Source: Trichaptum fuscoviolaceum
Taxonomy: Eukaryota; Basidiomycota; Agaricomycetes; Hymenochaetales; Trichaptaceae
Reading direction: 5' to 3'
Length of the DNA stretch: 64,000 nucleotides
Assembly: GCA_910574455.1 (NCBI GenBank)
Contig: CAJSYZ010000002.1
Coordinates: 4,985,671-5,049,670 of the forward strand
Of this stretch, positions 47,201 through 59,387 are shown one piece after another. The notes beneath the pieces were generated by a model, which saw only the letters and a list, made by a program, of their open reading frames with translations, did not search any database and was not told where the DNA came from. The position numbers and the translations under genes are program-made. Within the stretch, counting starts at the first letter, position 1. Each line of letters opens with the position of its first letter.

Positions 47201-48044
47201 CTTCGATACTATTTGGGGACCTGCAACAGCGCCTAGGCCGTCTATACGGCGTCCACGCTCGATGGAACTACAACCTCTTATGAAGCCTTACACAGAGGCA
47301 TTAGAAGTCGTGCCAGTGTCCACTTCAAGCTCAAAGGCGAAGGGAAAACAGCCTTCGGTTACCGTCCAACCCGGGAGATATACATCTGCTCTGCCGGAAT
47401 CGCACATGTTTTCGCCAGGTGCCCAGCCCAAGGCAATCTTGACGGCGAGGACACTGCGTTCGACAAATTCGCTGACCAAAAAGCGCCCTCTTCGTACACC
47501 CGCTGCCTCTTTCTGTGCCTTCACCGGTGCCTGCGCTAAATTCCCACCTTCGCCGACACGCGTATCTCTGCCTCCGTTCCCAGCCGTATCTTTCTCCGAG
47601 GGCACAAGGGCATCAACGATTCCCTTCAGCTCTTCTCTCCGCTACTCTTCTCCGTTTCCGACCTCATCCTCTGTGTCTCAGGCAGCTGCGACGGCTTCTA
47701 GATCTTTCTTAGCACAGGCACCACAAACGGGAGCGTCAGGCTCGGACGTGACGATGGAGGATCTGTATGTTGGATCTCACATTGGAAACGCCTGGGTGGC
47801 ACCGGAGCCGTCCTCCGTTACTACAGATGGACATGCGCCACCGTCGGGCCCTGCTATGAACCCTGGCCTTGGCACGGAAGAGCTTATCGGTGCTGCGATA
47901 GCGACCGCACCTCTCGAAAACAATGGACTAGATTCGGAAGACGAAGAGCAGATTGATGTCGACGATTCCAGCGCCATTGGAAATGCACCGCTAGCCTCGC
48001 ATCTCCACAGCATCGCTAAGGCACTATTCTCCTGGCTACGATAG
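44218..48044 (+). CDS. Kinase-like protein with long disordered nuclear-type tail (1,199 aa, 5 exons)
   Basis: Exons 44218-44416, 44477-44875, 44935-45007, 45066-45105 and 45156-48044 join in frame. The N-terminus is acidic and contains PIDLTGGDTDESSD, a SUMO-interaction-like motif (residues 27-30 plus acidic flank). A protein-kinase-like C-lobe follows: SLQGNVIPEIIGLYLVDGAI, AFDEVHSRGVLHDDVELRHM and GEVTLIDFQMSRAL. HDD (309-311) replaces the HRD catalytic motif and IDF (328-330) the DFG. This layout is common in basidiomycete kinase-like proteins that may lack activity. The remaining 850 residues are low-complexity: acidic and Ser/Pro-rich with basic clusters (TKKRKRKSMMG, RRRRRKHLP) that look like nuclear signals. 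A second acidic IDV motif is near the C-terminus (EEQIDVDDSS). Function unknown. Confidence 0.85.
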
Positions 48045-49081
48045 GAGATAGGCAGAGATTGTTCCCATAAATTGTATTCTACTCTATCTATTTCTTATTT
48101 GTTTTGTTGTACTTATACTTTTTCGCACTTCATCGCCCTGCGCTATTAATAGTACTTACTGCCAGATATCTAATTTGAATTGGCTTCGCTTACCTAATAT
48201 CATTGAGAACTTCCCAAATAGGTCTACTAGTAGCGTGTCCAGCTATCGTCCCGAGACAGTGTGCCATATGGTGCTTCTGTCTGCAAAGTTACATCGCAGT
48301 TTCAACCTCGCACACATGAACACTTCCCCCGGATTAACTGTTTGCCACCTCCTGAGATTACCCCTCATCACCAGGTCAACCTCAAGAAAAAGAGTGTCAA
48401 AAGAAATTTGTGAACAAATTCCGCCCCAATGTTAACGAACGCGAAAATTATATCAAGGGTGGGTGTGAATTGCCGCAGGTGTGGAAGAAGCGATAGACAA
48501 ACATGGTGGAGATAACATTCTAGATCCTGTAAAGGGGCTTGATAGCAGCGGAGGGTCAGACTTCTCAAAGCCCGAAGGTCCAGAGCGTTTGGAGGAAGGA
48601 GTACAGCATGGTACATGGTACGGATAACCCCCGTCGCCTCTGCAATCTCGATTAACTTCTTGATCTGAAACCTGGAAGAGGAGAGGTAAAGGTACACACA
48701 GAAAACAGATCGTGCGAGAGATATTTCTCTGAAGATATGTGGAATAAGGTACGCGGATGTCGAGCAGTCAGAGATTTGAGCAGGGATAGCTGTACATTTG
48801 AAAATTGTTCGTGGTGTGGTGAGTCCTGTCAGGGTCGCGAGCGCCAATTGCTCGCCTAATGAGGCAAGCATTCACTATACCATCCGGCTTCCGCATATCA
48901 GCTCTGCTTGTCAAGAGTTTCTATTAAATCATGCATATCTACCTTGCCGCGCATACAAAAGCTCGCGTCTTCTCGCACGCTGCTAATCATAGGTGGTTTT
49001 CTCCCCCCTCTCACTCGTACCCCTCCTCCTTCCTCTGTCTTTCAGCCAGCTTTCGTCTGCCTCCATCGACGCTAGCACACC
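48045..49081. other. Intergenic, no gene recognised
   Basis: About 1 kb between two plus-strand genes. A 167-codon minus frame (48368-48871) has no domain and is treated as chance. The permease promoter lies at the right end, including a C/T-rich stretch at 49000-49060. Confidence 0.5.
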
Positions 49082-51328
49082 ATGGCAGATCCGACATACA
49101 AACCCGCAGATGAGAAGGACATTGGCATGGGCCAACACCACTATGCGAAGGATGCGTCGTCCGAGGGGTCCTTCAAAGGCGAAGAGGTCGTACACACCAA
49201 CAAGTTACGCAGGCAGCTGAAGAACAGGCATATCGCTATGATTAGGTTTGTCTCCTTCTCTGAACGTCCCCTTCGATAGCAGACTGACCAAAACCCATTA
49301 CAGTATTGGAGGTGAGCTGGCACACCCGTCTATCTTCGTGTCCATGTGCAATCGCTCGCCCATACGCTCTGGGCATGCGAGCGGTTCTCTCGCGCATGGG
49401 CGGTCTAATTGAATCGAGCTTCGCGCTAAATCTAGTTTCATTCCACAGGTGTCATCGGTACTGGTCTCTTCTTAGGTACTGCCAACGCGCTCGCAAATGG
49501 CGGTCCTCTCGGTCTTCTCCTCGGTTACTTGATTGTTGGATCGATATGCTATAGCGTTATGGTGAGTTTCGGGTCATTACTTTCGAGACTGCAAGCGAAA
49601 AATGTGTTCTAACCTGCGTTATCTTGATAGATTTCTCTCGGTGAAATGGTCGCATTTTTGCCTATTCCTGGCGGTCACATCAAACTCGCAGAGCGCTTCG
49701 TCGATCCGGCCCTGTCGTTCACCATGGGATGGAATTATTGGTACAACTGGACGATTATTTTGCCCGCTGAGCTGAGCGCTGCCGCTGTATTGATGTCGTT
49801 CTGGAAAACGGTATGCTGTCCATTTATCGGTCATAGAACGGGCTCCTTTCGGACCTGTTTGATATCGAACACAGAGTGAATGTACTAATGACTCTTGACG
49901 TACAGCCCGATGAGGTGAACCCCGCGGTATGGGTCACAATGTGCTTGGTGATTGTCATTGTAATCAACATGTTTGGCGCTGGTATGTGACGCTGTGCCTT
50001 GGCTAAGTAATCGTCCCTTCTCATTTCCATTCTCCTTTAACAGGTGCTTATGGTGAAGCCGAGTTCGTCTTCGCATCAATCAAGGTCATCACTATCACTG
50101 GTCTCATCGTAAGTGTACATTTCAGCATTACGAGATGTCTTTACTTACGTTTATTATTAGATTCTAGGCATTGTGCTTGACCTAGGAGGAGGACCGAACC
50201 ATGATCGTCTTGGCTTCCGGTACTGGCACCACCCTGGTCCCTTGGTCCAGTTTAATGGCATTAGTGGACCAACTGGCCGTTTCCTCGGTTGGTGGGCGGT
50301 CATGACCCAGGCTGCCTTCTCCTTCATTGGTACTGAAATTGTTGCCATCGCCGCCGGTGAGGCAAAGAACCCTCGCCGGAACCTCCCGAAGGCCATCCGT
50401 CGTGTTTACATCCGTATCTTGCTCTTCTACATTCTCGGTACGTTCGTTATCGGCCTCCTCGTGCCCTCAGACCACCCGAACCTGCACCTTTCCTCAACCG
50501 CCGCCAAATCACCCTTTGTCATTGCCATCCAGACCGCCGGTATTAAGGGCCTCCCGTCTGTCATCAACGCCGCACTTCTCACATCCGCATGGTCGGCCGC
50601 GTCGTCTGATCTCTACACGTCCTCGCGTGCAATCTACGGCCTTGCGCTCTCGGGGAATGCGCCCAAGATCTTTGCGTACACTACCAAACGTGGCCTACCC
50701 CTTGCTGCGATCATTTTGGGAGCGCTCTTCTCCCTCCTTGCATACATGGCTGTCAGCAGTGGCGCCGGTAAGGTGTTCGGTTGGTTCTCAAACATGACTT
50801 CCGTTGCTGGTTTGATGACTTGGTGGGGCATCGTCGTCACCTACCTCCGCTTCTATGAAGGGGCCAAGGCACAAGGTCTTGACCGTAAATCACTCCCCTT
50901 CGCGAGCAGGATGAACCCATATGCGGCATGGTATGCAGCCATTGCATGCCCTGTCATCTGCTTCGTGAGTTGTCCCTATATGAAGAGATTTCAAATCGTC
51001 CAGTACTGACTTGTGAATTTGCAAGTTCTCCGGCTTTTCTGTCTTCCTCAAAGGCGGCTGGGCGACTGACACATTCGTCACGAACTACCTCCCCTTCATC
51101 CTCTTCCCTATCATGTATGTTGGCGCAAGAATATTCTATAGGTGCTCTCCTGTGAAGGCAAAGGATATGGATTTCGTGAGTGGTTTGAAGGAGATCGAAG
51201 CAGACACCTACGACGAGCCTCCGCCGAGGAACTGGGTCGAGAGATTCTGGTCATGGCTAGTATGTTTCGCATCGTTATCTTCTTTTTCTTTTTCTTTGCG
51301 CTAACTTGACGCCCTTTCCTAGATGTAA
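49082..51328 (+). CDS. Amino-acid permease (549 aa, 9 exons)
   Basis: A plasma-membrane amino-acid/proton symporter of the fungal YAT/AAP family with about 12 helices. Exons: 49082-49245, 49304-49311, 49449-49561, 49631-49810, 49906-49981, 50044-50108, 50161-50964, 51026-51259 and 51323-51328. The second exon is only 8 bases, and the last codes a single Met plus the stop. The N-terminal tail is hydrophilic, ending KLRRQLKNRHIAMIS, then IGGVIGTGLFLGTANALANG (helix 1 signature), LGEMVAFLPIPGGHIKLAER, FTMGWNYWYNWTII, then FSFIGTEIVAIAAGEAKNPR, the family's diagnostic segment, and SAWSAASSDLYTSSRAIYGL. The C-terminal tail is acidic (KEIEADTYDEPPP). The length is usual for the family. The substrate range cannot be told. 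Confidence 0.95.
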
Positions 51329-52378
51329 AACAAAAGCAATTTTGCTTATCACGGATATCCACACCTTGTTGTACTATTCATGCCCTTGTATCAAGGTCTG
51401 CAACCCTATAGCGCAGTTCCTTGTTGCATAGATGACAGTAATTTTAATCTCATGTCTCGTTTTCATTTTGCACGATAATTGATAATTTTGGGCTCAACTC
51501 ATCATCTTGCGCTCATTAGCGCTTTTCTGTCAAGTCCTCCGAGAGCTGAATTAGCGTCGGCCCCGAGAAGTTCGCCGCTCCCTATGCTTCTAAGATCGAC
51601 ACAACTTGAATGCTTCTCTTGCGGTTGTTTCGGTCGTAACCATATGCTTCGCTTCTTTTCGGCTGGGTCACAGTGTGGGGTACACAGTTTGAATTCCATA
51701 TAGAGGGAGGGTCTCGTGCTGCGTTTTCCTCCGACTTTCTATACAGGTTTCCGAAGCTCGATGATCTGAAGCCCATGTATTAGAAGAGAAGCCTTGCCAT
51801 ACCATCAGACGTTTCATAACCAAAATCCTCAATATGTGCTTCCAGACGGCCTGTGCACTTGAGAGACAGATGGATACCCACATGTCTTAAAACTGATTAT
51901 CGTCAGAGATTTCCGGATATCGATGTGGTGGCGTAGATATTCTGTGCTTCAGCTTCAGCCCAGCCAACGTCACCACATGTTCCTCCGGAAGGAGACCAGA
52001 CATCCTGCACCATCGGTAAGATAAGCGCCTAAGACCTGGTCTCCGGATAAGTTGATTTGAATTTGTTTCGATCTCAGTTTTTCATGGGGTCCGGATGGCT
52101 GAACATTTCAAAAATGAGTTATTTCAAAATTCGCTCGTAACAGGTACGAAATCTCCGCGACATAGGAATCAGGGTGATTTGGCCTCCTGGTTGTGATGTT
52201 CTCAAGCGAAGTCTTGAAAAGTTGACAGATTAGAGAAGTGAGAGTGGGTGAGAGTGAGGTACATGTACGAGCAAGAATTGTCAATGGGCTGCGCGGAGGT
52301 CGACGGCTTCCGAGTCAGAGGTTTCTCAGGCTCCGAGCAACTTCGGCGCTGGCCAACGTAGGTTGACTTGTCCTCTCG
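51329..52378. other. Intergenic, no gene recognised
   Basis: About 1 kb between plus-strand genes. Short frames only; nothing with support. Confidence 0.5.
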
Positions 52379-53999
52379 ATGTCGTCTCCAGAACTACCTA
52401 CGGAAAGGACACCTCTGATAAATGGTGACAGCGTAAATCAGAGCGGAGAAAATGAACTACCATGCATAGCTGAGATTGAGCAAGATCTGTATGGTCAACA
52501 GTACCTGTACAGTGATAGCAACCACCCAAGCTTGCAGGTTATTCTGGACAAAGTCAACTCCTACCACTTGCCTTCTTCCGAAACGAACCATACGCTATCA
52601 ATATTGCTTTGCTTGAGGCGGATTAGAATTTTGAAAGATGATATACCCACTGGTATGCAACATCCTGCTGCAGAGTACGAGGCTTTTGTGCTTGGGGAAT
52701 TAGGCAAACTCATGAAGCCAGACATGGATGAAGAGCTGGATAAAATCCTGTGGACAGCATTACCTTTAGAAAGGGAGAAAGGTAGTAGTCAAACAGGTGA
52801 GTTCTCGTCCATTATAATCGTAAGAACAGCTTTGACGTTAGCACTTTCAGTGATCAATGCTTTGTTCGATCTGCCTTCGATCAATGCAACCTGGTCAACG
52901 CTAACTCTCTCTCGACAACTCTCGCGAAGTCTTATGAGGGCTTGGAAGCGTGGACCTCCACCAGAAACAGATGCTTGGTCAGAGTCTCTCCAACAAATCT
53001 CCTTGCTGTCGCGGATGCAAAGGGTTGCAACGCCTCGGTATGTGATGCATTATAGTTGTACTGTTCTTGCACCCTGGCTAATGTCTTGTCGACCCTACCC
53101 CTAGTGTTTTGCATCTTTCTGAACTGCTCTTCTTTATTGGATACATGGCGATTTTTGCGCACTATATTTTGGATCCGCCACACCGAAATATTTTCTATCC
53201 CTCCCCTCCCCCTGAATGGCGAACGATTGTCCTAATGGTATATGCAACATCTCGCATCGCCAGAGATTCCTGGAGACGCGCCTTTCCATCATATCTTACA
53301 TTGCTATCATTCATCTTCGCAATGCCTTCTACACCAGGTCCTACGGATGAATCGTATTCCTTCCTTATTCTCGCGTTCACCGCCTACTTCGTACAGCTGC
53401 ATCTTCCTTTGACACCTTCGCCTGTATTTCTAACCCCGTTCACTCGAACCACACCTCTATCTGTCATCTTGCATTTCTTTGTAGAAAACATATTTGGACC
53501 AGTCCTCTCTTTCTTTATTCCTGCACTCATCATTGCAATGTTCCTGCTTTCCATTTCTCTTTCTGATGTCTTTCTTTGGACTATCACAACCTTGCATATT
53601 GATCCCTCCCCGGTTAATGCGCGCGTTGGATTCTTCTTTCTGTTCTCCATCGTCGTCGTTCTAATCTCCTGCTTGCTTACCTCTGTCCTCCTCATCTCTC
53701 CTTCATTCGAGGACAACACTGCGCTTGATTGGAACGCATATGGCATCAGAGTCGGCTTGCAGACAAGGCGTTACTTTTTACATGCCGTCAGCACCTACTC
53801 GGGTCCTTTCTTCTTCCCGGCACCCCTCAACCTCCTTCACGTCTTGCTGGTGCGGATACCGCGCAAGATCCTGAGGCGCCTTGCTCTGACATCCAGTTGG
53901 GAAGGCACCGTGCAGGCCACATTATGGAGTTTTGTTGTTTTGCCTGTAGCTTTTGCTGTAGGAGCTGTTTGGGTCTGGGGCCTTGCACAGAGTAAATAA
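52379..53999 (+). CDS. Unidentified polytopic membrane protein (499 aa, 3 exons)
   Basis: Exons 52379-52796, 52851-53037 and 53105-53999 join in frame. The N-terminus MSSPELPTERTPLING carries an acidic dileucine-like ERTPLI signal often seen on vacuolar membrane proteins. The first 220 residues are soluble and helical. Then come about seven hydrophobic segments, including LSELLFFIGYMAIFAHYIL, FLILAFTAYFVQLHLPLT, LSFFIPALIIAMFLLSISL, FFFLFSIVVVLISCLLTSVL and FVVLPVAFAVGAVWVWGLA. The loop before the third segment is Pro-rich (LHLPLTPSPVFLTPF). No family was recognised with confidence; a distant relation to fungal vacuolar channel-like proteins is a guess. The gene model is clean and the protein is probably real. 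Confidence 0.75.
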
Positions 54000-54256
54000 T
54001 GGGCAATACAACTCATTTCACTCTTTCCTACCTGCTGAGCATGAATGCGATGACTTGCCCAGGCGCGCGGATGCTGACCTTTCTTCGGTTCTCATTCTTC
54101 ATCTCTCATGATTCTCTTCCACTGTCAGCACCCGTGAACGGGTGCAGCAAGTCGCAGATTCGCTTCGCCTCAAATATTTACATTCGAAGATTTGTACATA
54201 TGTACAGACAGTACGTAACTCCTTTAAATTCCCGCGAGACTCAATAATGAAACCGG

Positions 54257-55329
54257 TCAACAGGTGAAGACGGCGGGTCCTGTATTGGTGTTTAGAGTTG
54301 AATTCCAGGCCTCGAAGATGAAGACTATTGAAACTTACCTGGGATGGTGTAGTTGGCGAGGGTCTGGTAAATGTTGATTGTGATGCCTAATCACCGGTAT
54401 CAGTGAGGTCTCTGGAAAGTAAATCATACTGCTCACCCGGGTCAGTGGAATGGTAGGCACCAGGGAAACTGACGGTCGCGGGGCTTGCGCTACCGCCACC
54501 AGTAATCTCGAGCTGTGCGCACTCCATCTGCACAAGATAGCGAGTGAGAGAAATCCTTTAGAAATGGGTGGCTTAAGAACTTACGTAGAGCTGAGCACCA
54601 GGGTAGGACGATGCTGCGTGGAGGGCAATGATCTCATGACGGAGGAGGTATTGACCAGGCTCGATGCACGACGGGATCGTGAAGGAAACCTTACCCGCGT
54701 TGGCGATCAAGGTGTCGACTGCCCATGTTTGCGAAGATGCGTCAAGACCGTCCTCGTAGATCTTGAACCATTCAAGGCCCGTGACATCGCTCTGAGTTGC
54801 GTCCGGGATCTTCGCACTAGTTGGAGCTGTCTGTAAGCCTGCCCGTCTTTTCATTCATCTACTCAGCTCATTGAACGGACGTACAGGTAGGATATGATGG
54901 GTCCCTTGTGGCTCGGGTCGATTGGGTCAGCGGAGTCACCAGTACCAGCGCTGTCGAGTGTGTGATGCCACTCAGCAGTGACTGTCGCGCCGGCGGGGAC
55001 AGAGATGACAACGTCCGAAAGGTGTGTGAGCGGATTTGGACCACCATTGCAGATAACGTCGGTCGAGGTCACATCTGTGATGGGCTATACAAAAAGGTGA
55101 GAAGTAGATCATCCGTCAGTTTGTTCTGAGCACTTACACCGTCGTAGTCCGGAGCACGGATGCCGACCAGGTGTCCTTGGTCGGCTCCGTTCACATACAC
55201 TTCCTAAGTCAAAACCTCAACACGCAAACCTTAGTCCATTAACCTATCTCAACATACCTGAAAGATGGTGTGCGCCGAAGCGGAGCTAGCGAGGAGCGCA
55301 AATGCTGCAGAGGCAAGACCAGCCTTCAT
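54257..55329 (-). CDS. AA9 lytic polysaccharide monooxygenase, secreted (6 exons)
   Basis: A copper enzyme that oxidatively breaks cellulose or hemicellulose chains outside the cell. The signal peptide [19 protein letters not shown] is followed directly by HTIFQEVYVNG, so mature His1 can form the copper histidine brace. The second histidine is in [14 protein letters not shown]. Other family features are [94 protein letters not shown] and [18 protein letters not shown]. The last exon (after a GTAAGT intron) gives the classical ending YTIPGPAVFTC and a stop at 54259-54257. No carbohydrate-binding module is attached. It is probably induced on plant biomass. Confidence 0.95.
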
Positions 55330-55390
55330 TTTGTGGTATTAATCTTCGCTTAAGGTGAAGATGATGAGGCGTTCCATATCACATTGACCG

Positions 55391-55397
55391 TTTTATA
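55391..55397 (-). promoter_or_regulatory. TATA box of the AA9 gene
   Basis: TATAAAA on the minus strand, ending 62 bases upstream of the ATG at 55329. A strong core promoter would suit an inducible secreted enzyme. Confidence 0.5.
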
Positions 55398-56993
55398 CTG
55401 CCTCGACAGAAGCAGTCAACGAGCAAGCTTGCATAAGATCGCTATATCATCGGTGCGAATGGTCTAAATGGAGGACATATCGAGAGTTCTTTGGCGTTGT
55501 CGGAATTTCTCTCAAGAACACTCTCGGAGAAGTCAATCGCCTCATGAGATGGTGCAGTTGGCCGAGAAATAGACACAAGTCCCGTGTCATTCGTTGTTTT
55601 GAATTGCTCGCTCTGCTCCACTCCTGATATGTTTCGGAACTGTTACGAGAGAACTTCGCGAATGTGGGGTAATTCTAGCGACGGGGGCCGTTGTTTTGTT
55701 CTTAATGTTCCGTATATGTTCGCTCGGTAAATCTCCTCGCAAAATCCTCGCAATTGTCCATGACTATTACTTTGTAGTAAATAATGTCATGTTCGCACTT
55801 GCGTCATGGAGATATATGAACGTGAGGCGATTTTGACATTCGCCGACTCGGAACATATCGATAATCGCTGTGCCTTGGGTTTGAACCTTGAAGTTATTTG
55901 GACCGGAGATTTTCGTTCCGCTGCTTTCCTTTTCTGTAATTATATGGATGCCTCTTCGAGTTTCGCCTCTGCGTCACAACGAGGCACTGATGCTTTCCCG
56001 TCTCTTACCATCATCATCTTAACGCCAACCCGTTCGAACTCTGGATCTTTCATTTCAACTGCAATTAGAGGCAATAATGGGATCAAAATCAGAAGAATTA
56101 CGCAACTCTTTGCACTTTCTTGGTGCTGGTACCGATTCGACGAGTCTGGTCCGCTCGTCTTGATGTTCGGAGCTGTTGCAATACCCTTGCCATCCTCACA
56201 CGGAATCCGATCACTGATTCATCTTGTACCTCCTGTTTTTCCACGTCCCAATCCCGGGAAGCGCAGGTGGAAAAAGAAGTCGAGAGCTTGTGTTTTTGTT
56301 GGCACCTCAGTGGAGATGTGCTCCTCGCTACGAGCAATGTGAGTAAACATTTTATCTCACATGTTCTTTGTTCTCTGTGAAGTTCGGAAGCTTTTCATTT
56401 TATCAAAAAGATGTTGATGTTGGGATGTTGTAAGGACACTCACTATCTTAGATTGCTAGACGACATTGAGTCAAGTAGACTACTTATTCTTCAACCGAGA
56501 GCTTTGCACCTCATTTTATCTCTTAAACTGCTGTGCTTTGTTCCTCGTTCTGTAGCGAGAGCTAGAATCAATGCGTCAGACCTTGACTCAACGTGGCAGT
56601 TACATGGACTTGGCGTCCTATCAAGATATAGTCTGCTAACAACTATGCCATCAATCACTTCTATCCGTGCCACCTCTGATCTTCTATGTTGATCCGATGT
56701 GCCTACCCAACCATCAATCTCGATGTTAAGATACGGCCTAGGGTACATGTAACTGACGTCCCGCCATGCTCGCGTACGGCTTGCAGCAGGCTGATCCCCT
56801 CCTCTTTTTGCCTTCACCCTCGCTACTTTACCTCTAATCCATTCGTCCCGGTGACAAGGGCGGGACTCAGGCAGTCTCGCTAGTAATCGAACAGTTGGAT
56901 TGGCCTGAGGCAGCTATGCTGTTTATTGTCCCTCAGGAATCTCGTGTGTATATTTCGTTACTATGGAAGGCTTGAAAATGACATTCATCGCCA
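55398..56993. other. Shared upstream region, no gene recognised
   Basis: About 1.6 kb between the AA9 gene and seven-helix copy 4. A 178-codon plus-strand frame (55806-56342) has no recognisable domain and an uneven composition; it is not called. The missing first exon of copy 4 should lie near the right end. Confidence 0.45.
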
Positions 56994-58661
56994 GTGGGAG
57001 GCCCTTCGGATGTCGCTTCCACTTTCAACCTGCAGAGTCTATCGCCCGTTTGGCTGTCATTACATATTGCTGGTGGTCAAGTCGGGCTTCCAATTGCCGT
57101 CTTCACGATCACTGTCCTATCACGATCTGCGGGACGGAATATAACTCTCATTAACTTTTGTATAACCTGGATTATCTATTCCATTGTATACTGTTTACTG
57201 TATGTGCCATGATATTCTCTGGATTACATCGGCTAACGCAGTGAAATAGACTTTATTCTGGCGAGGCACTAAGTAATGCTACGACACCTTCAAAGCTATG
57301 CTTAGCTCAAGCAGCCCTGATCCACGGTGCCCCGCCGATGTGAGCGATTTCTTCTCCAGGAGAAAAGACACGTATTGAAAGGACGACACAGGGCTGCAGT
57401 CGCAGGATTGGAAATGGTCATCAAGGTATTCTTGCTAAGTCTCGACGGAAAGAATTGTGAACTCACTTTCTAACTATAGCTTTGGTGTGATCAGAAGCGC
57501 CTACATAGAGGAGATATCAGATACATCCAACGATTACCGGGTTGGCTGGTCAACCTTCTTGTAAGAAACACCACTTTTTCCGCCTTCGCTTTACTGAGCG
57601 CTTTTTGCAGATCATCCTTCCGCCTTACTTGGCTTTCCTAATATTCTCACTCATGGTTATGGCTGTAATGTCAATTGTTTTCTACTATTGTCCCCCAAGG
57701 CTTACCAAAGCCCCTTAGCTCGAGATGCACGATAGCAGCTTGGTACTCTCCCTGAACCGAGTTTATTGCACAGTACAGAGCTATAGATTGTACGTCTTGG
57801 CGGGGATGTCTTTATAGATGAGCTAACCGTCACAACTCTAGCTCGCTAATTGTTCCATCATTCTGCGCTGTGATGATGGCAGGAATCATTGTCGTTGAAG
57901 GTGTGTATATCTATATTATAAAAAGAACATATATTAAACCCTCCGTGATTTGCCCAGGCGTCATCTTTTATAATTGGTATCAAGTTCGAAAAGGTGTTGC
58001 AGACCTTTTCAAGGCGCATCCGAGAAATGAGTTGCTGGACATATCAAGACAATACCAACCGCGAAACTTTTCGCTATCGATGGGAATACGCATCGCTCTC
58101 TTCACACTTTACAGTGTGGCTACGTTGTCGTCAGTTGCATTGCTTATTTATGTAGAGTATCAATTCACTAACGGGCATTATAGCGCATGCATCGTCTTCG
58201 TAGCAAACAAGGTCACATCTTTCCCGTACATGGTAGATGCATCTCGTAAGTTGGAGCTATCAAATTAGATACACTTGTTAAATGAAGCTCATCGCCTGAA
58301 CAGTCCCTTTGGCTGTCTTTATCCTTTTCGGGGCTCAGAAGGTACGTACTGGCCTTCAGTCACCGACTTGCATGCAGTTCATCGATTTTCTTTTTATCAA
58401 TAGGATTTGCTAAATATTTGGATGTGTTCGAAACAACGGGAACGAAAAACAAGCACCGCATCAACACTCGGTAATATTCCAAGTGCGCGCCCTCGCATGG
58501 ATTCACGGTTCAACTCTATCGAGTCCATGTTGGCGCCCTCGTCACATATTTCCTCTTCATCGACAATCATTTCTGAAACACTGACTGAAGAACCAGAAAA
58601 TATTATACAAAGGGAAGATGTCAATTTCGCAGATGAGAAGAAAATATCCAGCATTGTATGA
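56994..58661 (+). CDS. Seven-helix receptor-like membrane protein, copy 4 (divergent; start unresolved)
   Basis: Related to copies 1-3 but on the opposite strand and more divergent. Helix 1 reads LSLHIAGGQVGLPIAVFTIT and helix 2 LINFCITWIIYSIVYCLLL. The first join gives LLLYSGEALSNATTPSKLCL then AQAALIHGAPP, with the same splice position and phase as copies 1 and 3. Later parts include ILPPYLAFLIFSLMVMAVM, VPSFCAVMMAGIIVVEGVYI, SMGIRIALFTLYSVATLSSV and SFPYMVDAS, ending in a longer polar tail (SMLAPSSHISSSSTIISETL ... DEKKISSIV). No ATG lies in the first exon's frame after the upstream stop, so the start exon is further left or the first exon begins after a CGCCAG acceptor at about 56992. Interior exons contain uncertain joins. 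Confidence 0.55.
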
Positions 58662-58954
58662 AAGGGATTATGGGAGGGTTTGGTGGTCTGATTTATTCGA
58701 TAATAACTTGATGGAAATCTGTAGCACGGACAGCTTTTTCTTTGTATCCCTAGATTTTCGAGACTTGTACCGATAATAATTTGCGACACGGTCGCTGTCT
58801 TCGTCGTTAAATATATCCAAATATATCCAAGAAATATGAAAGAAATATATTATAAGAGTGCTGGGGTGAGGAATGTACAAATGAATGCGAAGGCCAGCCA
58901 ACCTCCGTACGTCTCCAAAACCAGCTTTTGGAAAGTAGGGGTATAGTAGTAAGG

Positions 58955-59387
58955 TCATGCTCCTCCTCTGTATGAAAGTTAGTTGAAAGATCGATGCTCA
59001 GATAGTCGGACACGTACACAAGGATGTTGTTTCTAGGAAAGTGAAGGAGAGAATGTCAGACGAGGAACGAAAGCAAGCAGGCCAAAACTTACATAGGAAT
59101 GTGAATCAGCTTCACAAAGTAACCGATGAAGCCCATAACTGCAAATCCAACAGCGACAGCTCTTGAAATTTGGATGAATTCTGGGTGGAATGTCAAGGTC
59201 GAGCTCATGAAATCTCGACACGGAATAAGAACCTTTCCAAGATGGTTTTGTACACCGCGCAAGGAACTGATCGAAAGAGGTGCTCAGAAACATGATACAA
59301 GACGATGACTATAGCAAATCTCACCTGGTTGCCCTCCCGAACGAATTGCTGGGGCACCTCGACGAATTCCTTGATTTTTTCTGACAT
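58955..59387 (-). CDS. SSS1: Sec61 gamma / SSS1 translocon subunit (about 70 aa, 4 exons)
   Basis: The small tail-anchored subunit of the ER protein-conducting channel, acting with Sec61 alpha and beta. Exon 1 codes [20 protein letters not shown] plus Q; exon 2 [11 protein letters not shown]; exon 3 [20 protein letters not shown] then [10 protein letters not shown]; exon 4 NNILV. A last GT...AG intron (GTACGT to ACAG) gives the canonical ending NNILVGGA with the stop at 58957-58955. The amphipathic cytosolic helix and single membrane helix are both present, and the length is normal. It shares a 273-base divergent promoter region with the PPR gene. Confidence 0.96.

Noticed and set aside
48368..48871. 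167-codon minus-strand open frame between the kinase-like gene and the permease
   Set aside because: No domain, hydrophobic patches without order, and no plausible start context.
55806..56342. 178-codon plus-strand open frame
   Set aside because: No recognisable family, no supporting splice pattern, and several overlapping frames on the other strand; probably chance.
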